Shown here in pieces: positions 36,450 to 44,124 of a DNA stretch of 64,000 bases; the first letter of the stretch is position 1; each line of letters starts with the position of its first letter. The DNA lies in assembly GCA_964527925.1 (NCBI GenBank), contig CAZGQO010000001.1:434001-498000 (forward strand), given 5' to 3'. The stretch comes from Ch128b sp964527925. Lineage in GTDB: Bacteria > Bacteroidota > Ignavibacteria > Ch128b. Both the position numbers and the translations under genes were made by a program. Under the pieces are notes generated by a model, which ran no database searches, was not told the origin of the DNA, and worked only from the letters and a program-made list of their open reading frames with translations.

Positions 36450-37814
36450 ATGCAATCAAATTATGTTAAAGATTTAATGGCTGAAGTAAAAGCCAAAAAT
36501 CCAAACGAACCTGAGTTTCATCAAGCTGTTCAAGAGGTCGCTGAATCTCTTAGTCTTGTCTTCGAAAGATATCCAGAGTACAGAACCGCAAAAATTCTAG
36601 AAAGAATTATTGAGCCTGAAAGAGTTATTACATTCAGAGTTGCATGGGTTGATGATCAGGGTGAAATTCACATTAATCGAGGTTATCGAGTTGAGATGAA
36701 CAGTGCAATTGGACCATATAAAGGTGGATTGAGGTTTCACCCATCTGTTAATTTGAGCATTCTAAAATTTTTAGCTTTTGAGCAGGTTTTCAAAAACAGT
36801 CTAACTGGCTTGCCAATGGGAGGTGGAAAAGGCGGTTCTGATTTTGATCCAAAAGGAAAAAGCGATTTAAAGATTATGAGATTCTGTCAGGCATTTATGA
36901 GTGAATTATTCCGACACATTGGACCAGATACAGATGTTCCAGCTGGTGATATTGGAGTTGGCGGAAGAGAAATCGGTTATCTTTTCGGTCAATACAAAAA
37001 ATTAAAAAACGAATTCACTGGTGTTTTGACAGGAAAAGGCCTCAACTGGGGCGGTTCTTTAATCAGACCCGAAGCAACTGGTTATGGTAATGTTTACTTT
37101 GCAGCTGAAATGTTAGCAACAAAAGGAAAATCACTCGAAGGTAAAAGATGTTTGATTTCCGGAAGCGGAAATGTCGCTCAATATACTGCAGAAAAATTAC
37201 TCGAACTTGGAGCTATCCCAATTACAATGTCTGATTCAAATGGTTTTATTGTTGATGAATCTGGAATTACAAGAGAAAAATTGAATTTCATCTTCGAATT
37301 AAAGAATGTTCGACGAGGAAGAATTAGGGAATATGCAGAAAAATACAAAGAGGCTGTTTATGTTGAAGCTGATCCTAAATTAGATTATAATCCAATGTGG
37401 GATATTAATGCCGATTGTGCTTTTCCATCAGCCACACAAAACGAAATCAACGAAAAAGATGCGAGAAATCTTGTTAAGAATGGAGTTATTCTTGTAAGTG
37501 AAGGTGCAAATATGCCAACTACTTATGAAGGTGTTCAGGTATTTCTTGACAATGGAATATTATATGGTCCTGGAAAAGCCGCAAACGCTGGCGGTGTTGC
37601 TGTCTCCGGTCTTGAAATGACCCAAAATGCTATGCGAATGACCTGGACTCGTGAAGAAGTTGATAGTAAGTTAAGACAGATTATGAAAAACATTCATCAA
37701 ACCTGTGTCAATTACGCTGAAAAATTTGGAACCGCAGGTAATTATGTGAACGGAGCTAATATTGGCGGATTTATCAAAGTTGCTGATGCAATGATTGATC
37801 AGGGTGTGATTTAA
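36450..37814 (+). CDS. gdhA: Glutamate dehydrogenase, 450-residue hexameric type
   Basis: A 454-residue enzyme that interconverts glutamate with 2-oxoglutarate and ammonia. Lys91 (GPYKGGLRFHP), Lys115 and catalytic Lys127 (PMGGGKGGSDFDP) match the classical small hexameric enzyme, and AGDIGVGGREIGYLFGQYKK and LISGSGNVAQY (Rossmann loop) follow. Such enzymes are usually NADP-dependent and assimilate ammonia; the cofactor is inferred only from the type. GAGAGG precedes the ATG by about 7 bases. A strong terminator follows. A second, different glutamate dehydrogenase lies 3.3 kb downstream. Confidence 0.95.
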   Translation: MQSNYVKDLMAEVKAKNPNEPEFHQAVQEVAESLSLVFERYPEYRTAKILERIIEPERVITFRVAWVDDQGEIHINRGYRVEMNSAIGPYKGGLRFHPSVNLSILKFLAFEQVFKNSLTGLPMGGGKGGSDFDPKGKSDLKIMRFCQAFMSELFRHIGPDTDVPAGDIGVGGREIGYLFGQYKKLKNEFTGVLTGKGLNWGGSLIRPEATGYGNVYFAAEMLATKGKSLEGKRCLISGSGNVAQYTAEKLLELGAIPITMSDSNGFIVDESGITREKLNFIFELKNVRRGRIREYAEKYKEAVYVEADPKLDYNPMWDINADCAFPSATQNEINEKDARNLVKNGVILVSEGANMPTTYEGVQVFLDNGILYGPGKAANAGGVAVSGLEMTQNAMRMTWTREEVDSKLRQIMKNIHQTCVNYAEKFGTAGNYVNGANIGGFIKVADAMIDQGVI

Positions 37815-37833
37815 TTTTTACGAAACAAAATTT

Positions 37834-37866
37834 AGCCATCCAGAATCAAAGCTGGATGGCTTTTTC
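37834..37866 (+). terminator. Rho-independent terminator after gdhA
   Basis: AGCCATCCAG (37834-37843) and CTGGATGGCT (37852-37861) form a perfect 10-bp stem with an 8-nt loop, directly followed by TTTTT. It lies 19 bp past the gdhA stop and separates gdhA from the next plus-strand gene, which must have its own promoter in the ~55 bp left. Confidence 0.93.
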
Positions 37867-37916
37867 ATTTTAAATTTGAAACTGCTTAATTTTAATCAGA
37901 ATAATTTCTATAAAAA

Positions 37917-40900
37917 ATGAATACTTCCGAAATCGCAAAGGAAAGAATATACAAGCCCACAATAGAAAATATCTGGATTGAACACGGTTACGGCACTCGC
38001 TTCCAGGGTTTTCAAAATTTAATGAGAAAACGAATACGAGATATTATTCTCGTTTCCAGTCTTTATGATTTATATCTATTTGAAGAAGATGGCAGATTAT
38101 ATGAACTGATTAGAAATGAATATCAAGGACTCAACTTAAGTCACTCACCTGAATTAATTCGAGTTTCGAGTGGACAGGACGCTCTCACACTTGCTGAAGA
38201 AGAAAAAAGATATGACCTTATTATAACAACACTTCATATCGAAGATATGAGCTCTGCTGATCTGGCAAGAGAAGTTAAAGAAAGAGGTTTGAACATTCCA
38301 GTTGTACTCTTAAGTCACGATAACAGAGAATTACAATATCTTCTCAAATCACCCGAAGCGAATTACTTTGATAAAATTTTTATCTGGCTTGGAGATTATA
38401 GAATTATAATCGCAATTATCAAGTATCTTGAAGATCGAATGAATCTTGACCATGATACTAATCTTGTTGGTGTTCAAAATGTAATTGTGATAGAAGATAA
38501 TGTAAAAGATTATTCAGCTTTCCTGCCAATTATTTACACTGAAATGATAAGACAATCACAACGATTAATTGATGAAGGGATTAACCTGACTCATAAATTT
38601 TTAAGAATGAGAGCCAGACCAAAGATATTGTTGTGCTCAACTTTTGAGGAAGCGTGGAATTATTATTCTCAATATGGTGATTATGTTTTAGGAATAATTT
38701 CAGATTTAGAATTCCCAAGAAAAGGAGTACTTAATCAACAAGCAGGAATTATCTTTGCAAAAAAAGTTAAATCAAGACATCCTGATATTCCAATTGTCAT
38801 ACTCTCAAATGAAAAATATGTAGAAAATGAAGTTCACAATGTAGGTGCTTCATTCATTCTGAAAAACTCACCTACTCTTCTTCTTGAACTCAGAAATTTT
38901 ATGAATCATTATTTCAGCTTTGGTGATTTTATTTTTCGAACTCCTGATGGTGTAGAAGTCGGCAGAGCTTCCGATTTGCATTCGATGGTTGAAATCTTAA
39001 AGACAATTCCCGAAGAAAGCATTAAATATCACGCTGAAAGAAATCATTTCTCTAATTGGCTTAAAGCAAGGACAGAATTCTGGCTTGCACATCAATTAAG
39101 ACCAAGAAAAGTATCTGATTATCCTGACATCGAAGCTCTCAGACAGGATCTAATTACTTCAATCCAGAACTATATTCACTTAAGGCAGAGAGGCATTATA
39201 ACAGATTTTAATAAAGAGAGATTTGATCCAGAATCATCTTTTGCGAGGATTGGAGGAGGTTCACTTGGTGGTAAAGCTCGAGGCTTGGGATTTGTAAACA
39301 CTTTGATTAATTATTACAATGTGAGAGATAGGTTTGAAAATGTAAAAATTTTTGTTCCATCGGCTGTTGTTCTAGGTACTGATGTATTCGATCAATTTCT
39401 TGATGATAATAACCTGCGAAAATTTGTATTAAATTGTGATGATGATGAAGAGATTACAAAAAGATTTTTACTTTCTGAAAAATTTCCTGAAGATGTAATT
39501 GGTCAGCTAATCGCATTTCTTGAACTTGTTAAAACTCCACTTGCCATTCGTTCATCAAGTTTACTGGAAGATTCACAATATCATCCTTTTGCTGGAGTCT
39601 ATGAAACTTATATGATACCAAACAACAATTCAAATATTTTAATCAGATTAAATGATTTGCTTAACTCAATCAAAAGAGTATATGCTTCAACATTTTATAA
39701 GTCTGCAAAAGAATATATAAAACTCACTCAGTACAGATTAGAAGAAGAAAAAATGGCAGTCATCATTCAAAAGATTATTGGCAAAAAACACAATTTTAGA
39801 TTTTATCCAGACTTTTCAGGTGTTGCTCGCTCATATAATTTTTATCCGCTTCCACCACAAAAACCATCAGATGGAATTGTTTCAATTGCAATTGGTCTTG
39901 GTAAATGGGTTGTTGATGGCGGAAACACAGTGCGGTTCTGTCCAAAATATCCAAAAGATATAATCCAATTTCACTCAATTAGAGAATCTTTGAATTCAAC
40001 ACAAAGAGAATTTTATGCATTAAGATTAGACGCATCATCAGATTTTGGTTATGCAACACATGATTTGTTAGTTCAAAGATTTTCTTTAAACGATGCAGAA
40101 GAAGACGGAACTCTAACATACGTTGGGTCTACTTATTCACCAGATAACAATGTTATTGTTGATGGAATTTCAAGGGAAGGAATAAGGCTTGTAACTTTTA
40201 GTTATATTCTCAAGAACAGTCATATTCCAATTCCACAAATTCTTGAACTTCTCCTCGATATGGGAACATGGGGAATGGGAACACATGTGGAAATTGAATT
40301 CGCAATGAATTTGAATTCCATCGATTCAGATACACATGAATTTAGTATTCTACAAATGAGACCACTTGTAATTAGTCGTGAGTATGATGAGTTAATCATT
40401 GAAGAATATCCAAAGGAAAGAATTTTATGCAAGAGTGATAAAGTTCTTGGACATGGAAAAATTACAGATATAAAAGATATAGTGTATGTTGATTATCACA
40501 ATTTTGATCGTTCAAAAAGTATCGAAGTTGCTCGTGAGATTTATCTCTTCAACAAAAAATTGATGGATCAAAAAAAACCATATTTGCTGATTGGAGTTGG
40601 TCGATGGGGTTCCATTGATCCATGGTTAGGAATTCCAATTAACTGGGAAGGAATTTGTGGAGCCAAAGCTATTATTGAATCTAATTTCAAAGATTTGAAT
40701 GTTGAACCATCACAGGGATCGCATTTCTTCCAGAATCTTACAGCTTTCCAGATTGGTTATTTCACAGTCAACGATACAAGCGAAAATAATTTCATCGATT
40801 GGGATTGGTTGTTAACCAGACCAAGGGTTGAAAGCAAATCATTTACTTATCACATTGAACTTGAAAAACCATTAACAATAATCATAAACGGACACAAAAA

Positions 40901-40928
40901 CGAAGGTATAATCTTAAAACCAAAGTGA
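37917..40928 (+). CDS. Tandem receiver-like domains fused to PEP-synthase ATP-binding domain (paralog 1)
   Basis: A 1003-residue protein, often annotated as PEP synthase but not one by its parts. A first receiver-like domain (about 40-180) has Thr where the phosphoacceptor Asp is expected (LIITTLHIEDM). A second (about 185-345) keeps IEDN and a likely acceptor Asp263 (GIISDLEF), with an insertion between them (LRMRARPKILLCST). From about 445 to 815 is the PPDK/PEPS nucleotide-binding domain (GGSLGGKARGL, PLAIRSSSLLEDS, FAGVYET, LQMRPL). The phosphohistidine and PEP/pyruvate-barrel domains of PEP synthase are absent. The last ~190 residues hold LIGVGRWGS, DPWLGIP and PSQGSHFFQN (His936). No Shine-Dalgarno precedes the ATG. 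The stop overlaps the next start. Function unknown. Confidence 0.82.
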   Translation: MNTSEIAKERIYKPTIENIWIEHGYGTRFQGFQNLMRKRIRDIILVSSLYDLYLFEEDGRLYELIRNEYQGLNLSHSPELIRVSSGQDALTLAEEEKRYDLIITTLHIEDMSSADLAREVKERGLNIPVVLLSHDNRELQYLLKSPEANYFDKIFIWLGDYRIIIAIIKYLEDRMNLDHDTNLVGVQNVIVIEDNVKDYSAFLPIIYTEMIRQSQRLIDEGINLTHKFLRMRARPKILLCSTFEEAWNYYSQYGDYVLGIISDLEFPRKGVLNQQAGIIFAKKVKSRHPDIPIVILSNEKYVENEVHNVGASFILKNSPTLLLELRNFMNHYFSFGDFIFRTPDGVEVGRASDLHSMVEILKTIPEESIKYHAERNHFSNWLKARTEFWLAHQLRPRKVSDYPDIEALRQDLITSIQNYIHLRQRGIITDFNKERFDPESSFARIGGGSLGGKARGLGFVNTLINYYNVRDRFENVKIFVPSAVVLGTDVFDQFLDDNNLRKFVLNCDDDEEITKRFLLSEKFPEDVIGQLIAFLELVKTPLAIRSSSLLEDSQYHPFAGVYETYMIPNNNSNILIRLNDLLNSIKRVYASTFYKSAKEYIKLTQYRLEEEKMAVIIQKIIGKKHNFRFYPDFSGVARSYNFYPLPPQKPSDGIVSIAIGLGKWVVDGGNTVRFCPKYPKDIIQFHSIRESLNSTQREFYALRLDASSDFGYATHDLLVQRFSLNDAEEDGTLTYVGSTYSPDNNVIVDGISREGIRLVTFSYILKNSHIPIPQILELLLDMGTWGMGTHVEIEFAMNLNSIDSDTHEFSILQMRPLVISREYDELIIEEYPKERILCKSDKVLGHGKITDIKDIVYVDYHNFDRSKSIEVAREIYLFNKKLMDQKKPYLLIGVGRWGSIDPWLGIPINWEGICGAKAIIESNFKDLNVEPSQGSHFFQNLTAFQIGYFTVNDTSENNFIDWDWLLTRPRVESKSFTYHIELEKPLTIIINGHKNEGIILKPK

Positions 40929-41137
40929 ATAAATTGAATTCCCAATCAAATAAATCCGAAGAAGTTCCAAATAATTGTCCACACTGTGGAAGAAAATTAA
41001 GTCCATGGGAAAAAATTCTTTTAAGCGTCGATAGAGCTTTGATGTGTAAAAATTGCTGGTACAGAATCATTCTTCCAATTAAAATTAAATCATCTGACAA
41101 AGAAGATCAGGAAAACGACAAAAAAAATAAAAACTAA
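40925..41137 (+). CDS. Zinc-ribbon microprotein
   Basis: A 70-residue protein starting with GTG, which overlaps the stop of the large upstream gene (GTGA). Two CxxC pairs, CPHCGRK and CKNCWYR, are 26 residues apart and fit a zinc ribbon. The ends are charged and likely disordered (Lys/Glu/Asp/Asn tail). It lies 4 bp before the second glutamate dehydrogenase gene, so it is the middle of a three-gene operon. It might be an adaptor or subunit for one neighbour; there is no direct evidence. Confidence 0.68.
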   Translation: MNKLNSQSNKSEEVPNNCPHCGRKLSPWEKILLSVDRALMCKNCWYRIILPIKIKSSDKEDQENDKKNKN

Positions 41138-41141
41138 AACT

Positions 41142-42386
41142 ATGCAATCTTACAACTCATTTCAGATAACTCAACAGCAAGTCCTTGAAGCTGCAAAAAT
41201 TCTAAAACTCGATTCAGCAACAACCGATTTGCTCCTCTGGCCACAGAGAGAATTTACTTTTACTTTCCCAGTCAAAATGGATAATGGTCAGGTAAAAATT
41301 TTTCATGGCTTTCGTGTCCAGCACAATTTTGCCAGAGGACCTGCGAAAGGAGGAATTAGATTTCATCCCGAAGAAACTATCGACACAATTAGAGCACTTG
41401 CAAGCTGGATGACCTGGAAGACAGCAGTTGTTGATATTCCACTTGGCGGAGGCAAAGGTGGAGTGAGATGTAATCCTAAAGATCTATCAGAAAGAGAATT
41501 GGAAAATATATCCAGAGCTTACATTCGAGCAGTTGCTCCATTCATTGGCGTCGATAAAGATATTCCCGCACCTGATGTTTATACCAATCCACAAATCATG
41601 GCTTGGATGATGGATGAGTATGAAATAATTGTTAACGCACATCAACCTGGAGTTATGACTGATAAACCATTACAGATTGGAGGTACCGAGGGCAGACGGG
41701 ATGCAACTGCAAGAGGTGGAGTAATAACAGTTCGTGAAGCCTGCAAAACTCTAAACATTGTTCCAGAGACTTTTGCAATTCAAGGATTTGGTAATGCGGG
41801 ACAACGAACAGCATTACTGCACAATGAAATTTTAGGTGTAGGTAAACTCATAGCTGTTTCAGACAGTAAGGCTGCAATTTATAATCCAGAAGGATTTAAT
41901 ACTAAAGAACTAGTGACCTATAAACTAAAAACTGGTTCGGTAAAAGGTTTTCCTGGTTCTCAAATAATTTCACATGATGAACTTTTAGAATTAGATGTTG
42001 ATGTTCTCTATCCAGCGGCATTAGAAAACTCGATTACTGCAAATAACGCTGATAAAATTCGGGCAAATATTATTTGTGAGTTATCGAATGGTCCAACAAC
42101 TCCAGAAGCTGACCTGATTTTGTATGAAAAGAAAATTCATATCATTCCAGATATACTGGCAAGCGCAGGCGGTGTAACTGTTTCGTATTTTGAGATGGTT
42201 CAGGATAAGTATTCTTATTTCTGGGATGAAGAGATTGTTCATCAAAGACTCGATAAAAAATTGACCAAAGCTTATCACACTGTAAAAGATGCGATGGAAG
42301 ATAAAAAAGTACACCCACGTCTGGCGGCAATGGTTGTTGGAGTTGCAAGAGTTGCTGAAGTATGTAAACTGAGAGGCTGGGTTTAA
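41142..42386 (+). CDS. Glutamate dehydrogenase, second type (Glu/Leu/Phe/Val dehydrogenase family)
   Basis: A 414-residue enzyme of the shorter bacterial and archaeal group. The segments FARGPAKGGIRFHPEE and PLGGGKGGVRCNP hold the substrate and catalytic lysines. DKDIPAPDVYTNPQIMAWMMDEYE is typical, and FAIQGFGNAGQ is the NAD(P)-binding loop. It differs clearly from gdhA at 36450 (length, NPQIM segment), so the two are not recent duplicates. This type is often NAD-linked and degradative, which is inference. It ends 23 bp from the convergent response regulator gene. Confidence 0.93.
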   Translation: MQSYNSFQITQQQVLEAAKILKLDSATTDLLLWPQREFTFTFPVKMDNGQVKIFHGFRVQHNFARGPAKGGIRFHPEETIDTIRALASWMTWKTAVVDIPLGGGKGGVRCNPKDLSERELENISRAYIRAVAPFIGVDKDIPAPDVYTNPQIMAWMMDEYEIIVNAHQPGVMTDKPLQIGGTEGRRDATARGGVITVREACKTLNIVPETFAIQGFGNAGQRTALLHNEILGVGKLIAVSDSKAAIYNPEGFNTKELVTYKLKTGSVKGFPGSQIISHDELLELDVDVLYPAALENSITANNADKIRANIICELSNGPTTPEADLILYEKKIHIIPDILASAGGVTVSYFEMVQDKYSYFWDEEIVHQRLDKKLTKAYHTVKDAMEDKKVHPRLAAMVVGVARVAEVCKLRGWV

Positions 42387-42409
42387 TTCTATTATTTAGC
42401 TTATAAATT

Positions 42410-43045
42410 TCACCAGTCAATTAGATTATTTCGAATAGCGAATTGAGTGATTTCCACATTCGATTTTAAGTTTAACTTTTCCATGATTCTTGCTCTGTAA
42501 GTATAAATTGTTGGCTGACTCAAACACATCTCTTTCGAAATTTCATCAATGGTTTGACCTCTGGCAATTCTTGTGAGAACTTCAAGTTCACGATTGCTTA
42601 ACTTTTTCAGAAGAGTTTGTTCGTCTTTATTGTCGTAATCATTCAATAAAATTTCTGCAAGCTGTTGGCTAATATATTTTCTTCCACTAATTACTGTTTT
42701 GATTGCTTTAACTAATTCTTCGGTTGCTGAAGATTTTTTTAAATACCCCGATGCCCCCTCCCTTAAACATCTTAAACCATATTGCTCTACTTCATACATA
42801 CTTAAAATCAGAATTGGAATATCTGGATATAGATTCTTCAATTCTCTAATTGCTTCAAAACCACTTCGACCAGGCATATTTAAATCCAGAATAATCAAAT
42901 CAAATTTCTCTTTGTTCAATTTGTTTAAAAGATCCTCGATGGAAGAAGATTCATCGATCGATTCAATTTCACCTGCATCAGCTAAAATTTGTTTGAGTCC
43001 TGCGCGAACAATTGCGTGGTCATCAACTATTACAATTTTAGTCAT
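42410..43045 (-). CDS. NarL/FixJ-family response regulator
   Basis: A 211-residue two-domain regulator. The receiver has Asp8/Asp9 (IVIVDDH), phosphoacceptor Asp54 (LIILDLNMPG), and Lys in GYLKKSS. The C-terminal LuxR-type HTH is at about 145-205 (LSNRELEVLTRIARGQTIDE, LSQPTIYTYRARIMEKL). It should bind DNA when phosphorylated by the kinase encoded just upstream, whose gene it overlaps by 4 bases. It is the last gene of an operon with the kinase and the second PEPS-like protein. Confidence 0.94.
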   Translation of the reverse strand: MTKIVIVDDHAIVRAGLKQILADAGEIESIDESSSIEDLLNKLNKEKFDLIILDLNMPGRSGFEAIRELKNLYPDIPILILSMYEVEQYGLRCLREGASGYLKKSSATEELVKAIKTVISGRKYISQQLAEILLNDYDNKDEQTLLKKLSNRELEVLTRIARGQTIDEISKEMCLSQPTIYTYRARIMEKLNLKSNVEITQFAIRNNLIDW

Positions 43046-44109
43046 AAACTCTCCTCTACTGGAATTTTAACTTTGACAATTGTGCCTGAATTCATGGTGC
43101 TTTTAATGATAAATTCACCGCCAAGCAAAATTGATCTTTCTTTCATTCCAAGAATTCCCAATGAATTCGGACTATTAATTTGATTCTGAGTAATTCCCTT
43201 ACCGTTATCATAAATTTCCATTACTAAATTTCTATCATCGATAGTAATTGAGACTCTGACTCTGCTCGCATTCGAATGTCTCGCAACATTTGTTAACGCT
43301 TCCTGAAAAATTCTGAATAAAGCTGTTTCCTTTTCTGAATTCAAGTGAATCACTTCATCGGGAATGTTGAGAATGTATTCGATCTTTGTTTGTTCAGAAA
43401 ATTTCTTGAGTTGCCATTCAATTGCAGGAATCAATCCAAGCTCATCAAGCAACTCAGGTCTTAATTTTGAAGTGATGTTCTGAATCGAATTAATAGTCGA
43501 ATCACATATTTTAATTATCTCATTGATTTGATTTACAAGATCATCCTGAAAAATGTTTTTTTTTAACATGGAGAGAAGAATTTTAATTGCCGTTAAGTTC
43601 TGTCCAAGTTCATCGTGAATCTCTCTTGCGATTGATTTTCTCTCATCTTCACGGATTGATTGAAATCTTGCAGCGAGTTTTCTCAGTTTTTCATTCAGCT
43701 GAAAGATTTCATTCCTGGATTTATATTTTTCGATTGGTCTGCAATCAAAGATTACAATGCTTTCACCATTGTAATTAATTAACTGTGAAGTAACCTCAAC
43801 TGAAATTATCTCGTCATTTTTCTTCAAAATTTTTGCATCAAATGCAATTTGATTTTTTTGTTCAAGTTCATTCAGAACATCAATTAATTTACCCTCATTG
43901 TTTGAGAAAATTATTGAAAGAGGATTAAGGTCTTTAAACTCAGCAGTCTCATATCCAAGAAGTTCAACAGCAGTTCTGTTGGCAAAAATGAAATTGCTTA
44001 AAACTTTTCCATAATTAAAATAACAGACGAGAATTAAATCAGGAATCGAATCGTACAGAATTTTAATTAAATCTTCCTTAAAAGAATTTTTATCATTTGA
44101 TTTGTTCAT
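43042..44109 (-). CDS. PAS-domain sensor histidine kinase, NarX/DegS type
   Basis: A 355-residue kinase without membrane segments, thus cytoplasmic. The PAS domain is at about 15-125 (FANRTAVELLGYETAEFKDL). A short coiled coil leads to HisKA_3 with phospho-His165 (IAREIHDELGQNLTAIK). The HATPase domain has ALTNVARHSNASRV (N-box) and LVMEIYDNGKGI and SLGILGMKER (G-boxes). It should sense an internal signal through PAS. It lies 15 bp after the second PEPS-like gene and overlaps its partner regulator gene, so all three are one operon. Confidence 0.93.
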   Translation of the reverse strand: MNKSNDKNSFKEDLIKILYDSIPDLILVCYFNYGKVLSNFIFANRTAVELLGYETAEFKDLNPLSIIFSNNEGKLIDVLNELEQKNQIAFDAKILKKNDEIISVEVTSQLINYNGESIVIFDCRPIEKYKSRNEIFQLNEKLRKLAARFQSIREDERKSIAREIHDELGQNLTAIKILLSMLKKNIFQDDLVNQINEIIKICDSTINSIQNITSKLRPELLDELGLIPAIEWQLKKFSEQTKIEYILNIPDEVIHLNSEKETALFRIFQEALTNVARHSNASRVRVSITIDDRNLVMEIYDNGKGITQNQINSPNSLGILGMKERSILLGGEFIIKSTMNSGTIVKVKIPVEESL

Positions 44110-44124
44110 TGAACTGCAATTATT

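Noticed and set aside
37917..40928. Annotation as a working phosphoenolpyruvate synthase
   Set aside because: The phosphohistidine motif (TSH type) and PEP/pyruvate barrel are not present; only the ATP-binding part matches.
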